12,497 nucleotides of DNA from CAZSWS01 sp964610765 (lineage in GTDB: Bacteria; Bacteroidota; Bacteroidia; Bacteroidales; Tannerellaceae): positions 1-12,497 of the forward strand of contig CAZSWS010000076.1 of NCBI GenBank assembly GCA_964610765.1, in the 5' to 3' direction. Made by a program: the position numbers and the translations under genes. Below are positions 6,376 through 12,497 of this stretch, piece after piece. The stretch's first letter is position 1; each line of letters opens with the position of its first letter. A model generated the notes under the pieces. That model worked only from the letters and a program-made list of their open reading frames with translations, was not told the origin of the DNA and did not search any database.

Positions 6376-8307
6376 ATGAAAAAGATAAAATTATACTTTC
6401 AGGCAATGATTATTCCTATTATAATAGGAGTAACATTCAGTAGCTGTAATAGCTTTTTAGATGTGGACAAAGAGCTGGCAGACGAGCTAGACGAGAAGCA
6501 GATTTTCACCAATGCACCTCTTTATAGAAAGTTTCACAGAACAATCATGGAAGCAACCCCAAACAGTGCTGAACTGTTTTGGGATCCTAGCGGAACCAGT
6601 AATCCTTGGTCAGGTCTTTCTGATGAAATGAAAATTTCATGGAGACATGCACAAGCAGTAGGAGGTATTGTTGCAAAAGACAATAGACATCATCGTTGGG
6701 GAATTTATACGCATATTAGACAAGCGAATCTATTTATGGAGAAAGCGGCTCCCCTACCCTCCAGAGGTCCTAGCGATAATGAGTATATTGACGAAGATGA
6801 ATTTAAAAAGATGTATGCTGAAGCTAAATTTTACAGAGCATACTATCATTATCTTCTGCTTGAATTATATGGTGCTGTACCCATTATGGACAAATCGGTA
6901 GATCACAATCAACCGGACTTAAACTCGTTTGAACGTGCTTCAATAGATGAAGTTGCTGAGTTTATCGACAAAGAGCTGACAGAGATTATTGACCAAACAG
7001 ACGGTGGTCTTCCGACAACCAATACAGACCCCTACAAGTTAGGTATGCCTTCAAAAGCTATTGCTATGGCAATCAGAGCTAAATTATGGGTAATCGTATC
7101 TTCTCCTCTACTGAATGGGGGCTATGAAGAAGCCATGGCTCTTACAAATAAAGATGGTAAGAGAATTTTCCCTGACAAAGACGATTCTAAATGGAAAAAA
7201 GCAGTAGAAGCCTTAAAAGCATTTATTGAATTTTCGAAAAAACACTATAAGCTGTTTAGAGTAGAAGACAAAGAAGGAAATTTATTAGCAGAAGAAAGCT
7301 TCTATAAGCTTTTTGTTACTCCAACTGACAACCCGGAAATAATATGGGCTAACCCCAGAAATGCATGGGGAAGCAGTGGTAGTTCAGGTACCGGAGGAAA
7401 CTATGATGGACGAAACACACCTAAGTCTGTATATAAAGGATATCAAAGCATGGGACCTACCCAAAGCCTTGTTGATGCTTTCTATATGACGGATGGAAAA
7501 ACAATTAAAGACTCTCCTATTTATAAAGGATATAATGGCGATCCCAATGTTGGTGGCAGTTTTGGTTTTTGCTCGCCCGGTCAAGATCCTAGCGGACAAA
7601 TCAAAACGGAAACATACAATATGTGGGTACAAAGAGAACCTCGCTTTTATGCTACGATTTTCTTCCACGGCAGAAGATGGCATATGACATCAGGAACAGG
7701 TGATAACTCAATCATTAAGTTCAATAAAGGTCATGGTAATCATCCTTCTGACCAGAATGTTGGAGGAGACTATTCATGGACAGGATACGGTTTGTACAAA
7801 AGACTACCACGCACGACACTGAACACTTCGGGTACAAGCAGCAGTCATTATAGACCTCAGATTATATTTAGATTGGCTGAATTTTATTTGCTTTATATTG
7901 AAGCATTAAATGAAGTTAATCCGCAAGATCCGAACATTAAGTTATACTGGAATCAAATTAGAGAACGTGCAGGAATTCCAAATATTGAAGTTAGCTATCC
8001 GGAAATAATTGGCAATAAGGAATTACAAAGAAAAATGATCCAAAGAGAAAGCAGAATTGAGCTGGCTACTGAAGGACAACGCTACTTTGACGTTAGAAGG
8101 TGGATGGTTGCAGACAAAGGAGACGATGCGCAAGGCGGCGTAGTTTATGGCATGAATATTGACGCAGAGAAGAATGGTGAAAGAGAGTTCTATAAATTAA
8201 GAGCGATAGAAACACGTCCTTGGTTAAAAGCCTACTATCTGTACCCATTACCAGAAAATGATGTTATTAATAGTAGTGGAAAACTTGTCCAAAATCCGGG
8301 ATATTAA
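6376..8307 (+). CDS. SusD/RagB-type surface glycan-binding lipoprotein
   Basis: SusD proteins sit as a hinged lid on the SusC barrel and bind the glycan outside the cell. The 643-residue product has a lipoprotein signal with lipobox TFSSC and acylated Cys24, followed by the usual NSFLDVDKE. The helical TPR-like core carries the family signature KMYAEAKFYRAYYHYLLLEL, continuing YGAVPI, at about 147-170, preceded by HIRQANLFMEKA. The C-terminal SusD region shows IELATEGQRYFDVRRWM (about 561-577) and ends YLYPLPENDVINSSGKLVQN-PGY, the classic SusD finish. A Gly/Ser-rich stretch, GSSGSSGTGG, lies in the mid-region, where SusD loops that contact glycan are often found. It is 18 bp from the SusC gene and 36 bp from the third lipoprotein gene. 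Acidic residues directly after the Cys region are compatible with surface export. Confidence 0.96.
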   Translation: MKKIKLYFQAMIIPIIIGVTFSSCNSFLDVDKELADELDEKQIFTNAPLYRKFHRTIMEATPNSAELFWDPSGTSNPWSGLSDEMKISWRHAQAVGGIVAKDNRHHRWGIYTHIRQANLFMEKAAPLPSRGPSDNEYIDEDEFKKMYAEAKFYRAYYHYLLLELYGAVPIMDKSVDHNQPDLNSFERASIDEVAEFIDKELTEIIDQTDGGLPTTNTDPYKLGMPSKAIAMAIRAKLWVIVSSPLLNGGYEEAMALTNKDGKRIFPDKDDSKWKKAVEALKAFIEFSKKHYKLFRVEDKEGNLLAEESFYKLFVTPTDNPEIIWANPRNAWGSSGSSGTGGNYDGRNTPKSVYKGYQSMGPTQSLVDAFYMTDGKTIKDSPIYKGYNGDPNVGGSFGFCSPGQDPSGQIKTETYNMWVQREPRFYATIFFHGRRWHMTSGTGDNSIIKFNKGHGNHPSDQNVGGDYSWTGYGLYKRLPRTTLNTSGTSSSHYRPQIIFRLAEFYLLYIEALNEVNPQDPNIKLYWNQIRERAGIPNIEVSYPEIIGNKELQRKMIQRESRIELATEGQRYFDVRRWMVADKGDDAQGGVVYGMNIDAEKNGEREFYKLRAIETRPWLKAYYLYPLPENDVINSSGKLVQNPGY

Positions 8308-8343
8308 GAGCCATAAGATATTAACAATTAAATTAAAATAGTC

Positions 8344-9474
8344 ATGAGAATAAACTCATCATATTTAAAAGCCCTCACAACAATCATTTTTTTCAGCTTT
8401 ATAACTGCAAGCTGTTCAGATGACAATAATATAGATAGGGTAACAGAAATAATAATAGAAGATCCGCAAATTAAAACACTAGCTAATGGTGAAGAAGGAG
8501 TAGTCATTAAACTCAATGAAGGAGTAAAAAAGCTACAGGCATCCACCAAGCCGGAAAGCTTAGAAAGAAAATTAATATTCAGAGGGGCTGCTGATAATAT
8601 CTTTACTATTAACGAAAGTGGAGAACTAACCCCTAAGTCAGAAGGTTATGGAGCACTGATAATTCAGCCTGACGATGAATCCGGCTTCTTTAAAAATGTA
8701 AAAGTTGAAGTTCGCTTGGATGGATTAAAAGCAACGAAGGAAGGAGCTAATTTTGAAGTACAGCAAACAAGAACGTTTGATTTATCTAAAGAAATTATCA
8801 TAACCTTAGATGAAGGAATAGACCGAACACTTATGTATGAAGCTGTTAATAAAGACCTTATTTCCATATCGGCTGACGGAAAAGTTACCGGTTTAGAATT
8901 AGGCGAAACAGCAATCAATATATGGTCAAAAGCATTTCCTCAGTTTAAATTAACCGTGAATGTCACTATTGTAGAGCGCAGAACAGTGTATACTGATTTG
9001 GATCGAGCAAAATGGACTTCTACACAGTCACACAATAGACCTGATGACGCCGCAATTATTAATGCCGCAAACAGTCATATAGACAATAATTATTCTTCAT
9101 GTCTATCGTTAGTTAAACCGGGTAAGAGCTATGATGGCATCACGGTTCAACCGGGTGAAAGTGTTTACTTCATTGTTGATATGCAAGAAAAGCAAACTTT
9201 CAACTACATGAGGTTAAGACATAGAGCTTCAACTCCTGTAGCAGCCAGACTTCTCCAAGCAAGCATTTATGGAAGTAATGATGGTAGCAACTTTACACTG
9301 ATTGCTGAAAAACTTAATCTACCTGACGTAGAAGATCAAAATAAGATTGAAACAGGTAATGCAGTTTTTGCAGATTCAGCGTATAGATATGTAAAAGTTG
9401 AATTTACAAAATGGGATCCTTCTGCTAGGTCAACCGTGCAAATAGCTGAATTCTATTTAGGAACGAAAGATTAA
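8344..9474 (+). CDS. Lipoprotein with Ig-like repeats and F5/8 type C domain (probable surface glycan-binding protein)
   Basis: The gene occupies the SusE/SusF position, third in the operon, where PULs usually encode an extra surface glycan-binding protein. The 376-residue product has a lipobox ITASC with Cys24, followed by SDDNNIDR, an acidic run of the kind linked to surface export of Bacteroidota lipoproteins. Two beta-rich repeats follow (about 35-124 and 127-210); the second, ISADGKVTGLELGETAINIW, is a good Big2-type Ig-like motif and NIFTINESGELTPKSEGYGA in the first is a weaker version. The C-terminal part (about 213-374) fits an F5/8 type C (discoidin-like) fold: W-T-S-T-Q-S-H start, VYFIVDMQEKQTFNYMRLRH, ASIYGSNDGSNFTLIAEKL, and YRYVKVEFT before the final QIAEFYLG. 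Such domains often bind sugars, galactose among them, but no ligand can be named here. No catalytic domain is present. Confidence 0.88.
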   Translation: MRINSSYLKALTTIIFFSFITASCSDDNNIDRVTEIIIEDPQIKTLANGEEGVVIKLNEGVKKLQASTKPESLERKLIFRGAADNIFTINESGELTPKSEGYGALIIQPDDESGFFKNVKVEVRLDGLKATKEGANFEVQQTRTFDLSKEIIITLDEGIDRTLMYEAVNKDLISISADGKVTGLELGETAINIWSKAFPQFKLTVNVTIVERRTVYTDLDRAKWTSTQSHNRPDDAAIINAANSHIDNNYSSCLSLVKPGKSYDGITVQPGESVYFIVDMQEKQTFNYMRLRHRASTPVAARLLQASIYGSNDGSNFTLIAEKLNLPDVEDQNKIETGNAVFADSAYRYVKVEFTKWDPSARSTVQIAEFYLGTKD

Positions 9475-9511
9475 AAATCCTGTATTCAATTAAGCTAAAC
9501 CATTACATAAT

Positions 9512-9556
9512 AAAAACAGGGGCTTTAGATTTTTCTAAAGCCTCTGTTTCTATCTT
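9512..9556. terminator. Hairpin terminator after the SusC/SusD/lipoprotein operon
   Basis: AAACAGGGGCTTTAGA (9514-9529) and TCTAAAGCCTCTGTTT (9534-9549) form a 16-bp stem with one G-U pair and a TTTT loop. The T-rich tail after it is short and broken (TTTCTATC), so termination may be partial, but the stem is long and GC-rich in the middle. It begins about 38 bp after the stop codon of the lipoprotein gene. Confidence 0.82.
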
Positions 9557-9565
9557 ACACAACCG

Positions 9566-9580
9566 CCTCACTTAGTGAGG
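9566..9580. promoter_or_regulatory. Perfect 15-bp dyad, possible operator
   Basis: CCTCACT (9566-9572), one central T, then AGTGAGG (9574-9580) form an uninterrupted 7-bp inverted repeat. It is more GC-rich than its surroundings and lies 44 bp upstream of the candidate -33 box of the sensor gene. A protein binding site is the simplest reading. A small RNA hairpin (6-bp stem, TTA loop) is the alternative. Confidence 0.4.
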
Positions 9581-9624
9581 AATACACCTTCAATGCTTAG
9601 TCCAAAAACATGAGTAGATTTTTA

Positions 9625-9656
9625 TTTGGATTGGGATTTGGTTTTTTATAGTTTTA
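9625..9656 (+). promoter_or_regulatory. Candidate Bacteroides-type promoter of the sensor gene
   Basis: TTTG (9625-9628) is separated by 20 bp from TAGTTTTA (9649-9656). This fits the Bacteroides housekeeping pattern TTTG, 19-21 bp, TAnnTTTG, with a single mismatch at the last base. The start of transcription would fall near 9663, about 40 bp before the ATG at 9704. In AT-rich DNA such matches also occur by chance. Confidence 0.45.
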
Positions 9657-9703
9657 CACTTCATAGGCTGTCATAAACCTCTCTTTTAAATCAATAATAA
9701 CAG

Positions 9704-12497
9704 ATGAAAAATAAAGTCATTTTCATTATTTTATTATCCTGCTTTCACCTTGTTGAGACACTGGCCGGTATCCATAATTATACCTTTCATACGCTTTCAC
9801 CTGAAGGAGGATTTTATTATGATGGTGTTAAGGAAATTGTACATGACAAAGACGGTTTCGTATGGATTATGATGGATTATGAATTATATCGTTTTGATGG
9901 TTATGAATATAAACGCTTTTACACGTCATTTCCTGAATGGTCTACTTCTATTGAATGGATCTTTAACGATATGGTAGTAGATGGAGATAATAATTTTTAT
10001 GTAGCTACTAATGATGGTCTCTATATATACGCTAATGATTCAGAGTCGTTTACTCGACTAATAAAAAACAATATTCATGAAGTTTCTATTGGCTCAAAAG
10101 GAGAACTGTGGGTTCAGTTATCTAGTAAGCACTGGGGAGTCTTGGATATGTCAACACTCGAAATTATACACCCAACATATAAGGGAAAACAAATAGATAA
10201 TATCCGTCATATCTTACCATCAGAAACCAATGAGCTTTTTTTACTAAGTAATTATGGCGTATTATATAGATATGATTATGGCAAACAAGAAATTGTATTA
10301 AAACAAAAACAAGAGTCCATACTTCAGTCGCTTGACATTATCACTTATGCAACTATCGACAAAGGAAAACTATGGGTAATTGCAAATAACCGAAACCTTT
10401 TAAAAATAGACCTCACAACATTGCAAATTGAGGACTCATTCCTGATTCCACTGGGTAAAAACAACTTGATGCGTGAAATTCATATTGCAAAAGATGCCTC
10501 TATATGGATTGCATCCATACGGGGTTTATTCATTTTAGACCAAACTACCCGGAATATTACACAAGTAGAACACAAACCCAATAGCCGTTTTTCATTGCCC
10601 AATAATTCAATCTGGACTATAAAAGAAGACCTAAAAGGAAATTTATGGATTGGAACCTATGCCGGTGGGCTATGCTATGTTAACCTAGATGAAAAGTCGC
10701 CTTTTAAAACCTATATATCAAAGCCTGAACAATTAAATAATTCTACAGTCAGTGCATTTGTAGAGGATGACGAATACTTATGGATTGGTACGGAAGGTGG
10801 AGGACTTAATCGGATGAATAAAGAAACAAAAAAGTTTGATTATTTTGTCCACCGGGAAGGGATTAAATCACTAAGCAACAACAATATCAAATCATTAATC
10901 TTAGACAATAAAAATCAACTGTGGATTGGAACCTTTCGAGGAGGTATAGATTGCTTAGATACGAAAACATTATCTTTCAAAAACTTCCAAAAAGATGGAA
11001 ATAACCCGGATGGTTCATTGATTGTAAACAATATTAGAAAACTAGTTGAAGAAAAAGATGCCGGTATCTGGATTGCTTATCAAGAACAAAGTACTAGAAT
11101 TTCTTTCCTTTCATACAAAGACCATTCTATTCAACATTACAACCTATCAAAAGATAATTCTGAACAATTCATTTTTGATATGCTTCGTGATAAAAACAAT
11201 AACCTGTGGATACTCACCAGGCAAAAGCTTTTCAGAATGAACGTGAATACTAAAGAAACGCAAGAAATTATTGTTTCTAAAAACACTTCATTTAATGGGC
11301 AAACTTTTTGTCTTGATATGATGGATAATCTTTGGATAGGAACTACAGGAAAAGGATTGATTGAATATAATATTCAAAATGCCTCATCGGAGATACATGA
11401 CGAAGTTTTAAACTATAACACATCCTCCATATATAGTTTGCTTTATGATTCTAATCATGCCATCTGGATTGGTACAGATAATGGGCTATTTAAGTACGAT
11501 ATAGCTAATAAGCTCTATTCACAATATGACGAACATGATGGGACACAAGGCTTAGTCTATTATCCACTGGCAGCTTATCAAGGAAAAAACGACTTATTAT
11601 ACTTTGGGGGTACAAGTGGGTTTTCAATAATTGAAAAAAACAATTTAAAGGATAATACCACTGAAGCGAAAGCTTTTCTCACAGACTTTATGATTGATAA
11701 TATACCAACGAAACTATCTGAAGTATATGATGTCACAAAAAACAAGATTCTTTTGACTCATAACCAAGCCAATTTTTCATTCAAATTCTCTTCTGATAAC
11801 TATCTATTGTCAGAAAAAAACAAATTCAAATACCGGCTTAAAGGATATGACAAACGATGGATCACTGTTGAGTCTACAAATAGGCTAGCCTCTTATGCTA
11901 AAGTTCCTGCAGGAGAATATACTTTTGAAATTCTAACAGCCAATAATGATGGCGTATGGAGCACAAGCCCCACAAAAATAAATATCAAAAGAAAAACCGC
12001 TCCTTGGTTTAGCTGGCCGGCTTATACAGGATATCTGTTACTATTCTTATTAGGTGTCTTTTTTATGTATAGATACTATACTGAAAAGAAAAAACTAAGC
12101 ATACAATTATATTTAGAAGGGGTTGAAAAAAGCAAGAGAGAGAGCATCCATGAAGCACAACTGCGCTTCTTCACAAATATTTCGCATGACTTCAGAACCC
12201 CGCTATCACTCATCATTGGGGTTGTTGATAGATTAAGAAGTGAAGGTCTTAAGGAGTATTATTACCGTATTCTACACGGAAATGCACAACGGTTATTAAA
12301 TTTAGTCAATGAACTAATGGACTTCAGAAGTGTAGAAAGCAACTCTATGGCGTTAGAAGTGGAGGAAACCAATATCTATGAGTTCGTCATGGAAATTTGC
12401 TCTAGCTTTCTTGAACATGCTAAACAGGAAAATATTGAATATAACCTACCTAAGCAAGATATTTCCATGAAGAGTCTCTATATAGATCATCATATCA
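9704..12497 (+). CDS. Hybrid two-component system sensor of the PUL, 3' end beyond the window
   Basis: The frame is open for 931 codons and leaves the window without a stop. A signal-like hydrophobic start (residues 3-20) precedes a periplasmic sensor of about 14 propeller blades. Trp of the recurring L/I-W-I-G-T motif lies at residues 54, 136, 224, 268, 315, 360, 407, 456, 502, 544 and 588, every 40-50 residues, with variant blades near 98, 180 and 633 (LYFGGTSGF), which suggests two seven-bladed propellers. A Y_Y_Y domain follows (about 686-762; FKYRLKGYDKRWITV, PAGEYTFEILTANNDGVWS), then one membrane helix (about 772-793) and a HisKA domain with FFTNISHDFRTPLSLI; His828 is the expected phosphate acceptor. 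The ATPase, receiver and AraC-type DNA-binding domains expected in the family lie outside. By family knowledge it senses an oligosaccharide in the periplasm and activates the neighbouring susC operon. Confidence 0.95.
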   Translation, partial: MKNKVIFIILLSCFHLVETLAGIHNYTFHTLSPEGGFYYDGVKEIVHDKDGFVWIMMDYELYRFDGYEYKRFYTSFPEWSTSIEWIFNDMVVDGDNNFYVATNDGLYIYANDSESFTRLIKNNIHEVSIGSKGELWVQLSSKHWGVLDMSTLEIIHPTYKGKQIDNIRHILPSETNELFLLSNYGVLYRYDYGKQEIVLKQKQESILQSLDIITYATIDKGKLWVIANNRNLLKIDLTTLQIEDSFLIPLGKNNLMREIHIAKDASIWIASIRGLFILDQTTRNITQVEHKPNSRFSLPNNSIWTIKEDLKGNLWIGTYAGGLCYVNLDEKSPFKTYISKPEQLNNSTVSAFVEDDEYLWIGTEGGGLNRMNKETKKFDYFVHREGIKSLSNNNIKSLILDNKNQLWIGTFRGGIDCLDTKTLSFKNFQKDGNNPDGSLIVNNIRKLVEEKDAGIWIAYQEQSTRISFLSYKDHSIQHYNLSKDNSEQFIFDMLRDKNNNLWILTRQKLFRMNVNTKETQEIIVSKNTSFNGQTFCLDMMDNLWIGTTGKGLIEYNIQNASSEIHDEVLNYNTSSIYSLLYDSNHAIWIGTDNGLFKYDIANKLYSQYDEHDGTQGLVYYPLAAYQGKNDLLYFGGTSGFSIIEKNNLKDNTTEAKAFLTDFMIDNIPTKLSEVYDVTKNKILLTHNQANFSFKFSSDNYLLSEKNKFKYRLKGYDKRWITVESTNRLASYAKVPAGEYTFEILTANNDGVWSTSPTKINIKRKTAPWFSWPAYTGYLLLFLLGVFFMYRYYTEKKKLSIQLYLEGVEKSKRESIHEAQLRFFTNISHDFRTPLSLIIGVVDRLRSEGLKEYYYRILHGNAQRLLNLVNELMDFRSVESNSMALEVEETNIYEFVMEICSSFLEHAKQENIEYNLPKQDISMKSLYIDHHI

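Larger units (their letters stand above)
9475..9703. other. Regulatory gap between the lipoprotein operon and the sensor gene
   Basis: This 229-bp gap holds no gene. It contains a long hairpin terminator (9512-9556), a perfect 15-bp dyad (9566-9580) and a candidate promoter for the sensor gene (9625-9656). The layout suggests that the sensor is transcribed separately from the susC-susD-lipoprotein operon. Confidence 0.6.

Noticed and set aside
11046..11240. 64-codon forward open frame inside the sensor gene
   Set aside because: It is out of frame with the propeller repeats, which continue through this stretch with Trp456 and Trp502 at the expected spacing.

Overview
This window looks like a chromosome segment from the order Bacteroidales (Bacteroidota). 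The evidence is a SusC/SusD outer-membrane pair, a periplasmic-sensor hybrid histidine kinase of the polysaccharide-utilisation type, A-rich translation starts without clear Shine-Dalgarno sequences, and a GroEL with a Gly/Met-rich tail. I do not assign a genus.

Layout. Bases 1-660 hold no convincing gene. They contain two copies of a GC-richer hairpin repeat (17-131), four 22-bp tandem units most of which have dyad symmetry (189-276), a branched stem-loop (366-416), a 15-bp direct repeat, and the control region of groES. The control region shows a near-perfect sigma-54 (RpoN) -24/-12 promoter at 563-579, with a dyad about 97 bp upstream of the predicted start that fits an enhancer-binding-protein site. 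groES (661-930) and groEL (978-2615) follow, closed by a strong intrinsic terminator (2639-2675). Bases 2676-3138 are AT-rich and hold two start-less open frames that may be gene remnants.

From 3139 the window is a polysaccharide utilisation locus (PUL): a SusC-type TonB-dependent transporter (3139-6357), a SusD-type lipoprotein (6376-8307) and a third lipoprotein with Ig-like repeats and a C-terminal F5/8 type C (discoidin-like) domain (8344-9474). A long hairpin terminator (about 9512-9556) closes this apparent operon. After a gap with a perfect 15-bp dyad and a candidate Bacteroides-type promoter, a hybrid two-component sensor starts at 9704 and runs off the right edge: 931 residues are visible, with 14 propeller blades, Y_Y_Y domain, membrane helix and HisKA box.

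Expected workings, by family knowledge: the two lipoproteins capture a glycan at the cell surface, the SusC barrel imports its oligosaccharides using TonB energy, and the sensor binds a breakdown product in the periplasm and activates the susC operon. No glycoside hydrolase, lyase or sulfatase lies in the window, so the substrate cannot be read from it; enzymes may lie beyond the right edge. I see no clearly new multi-gene system. The most unusual signals are non-coding: the sigma-54-type groESL control region and the phased 22-bp dyad array upstream of it.
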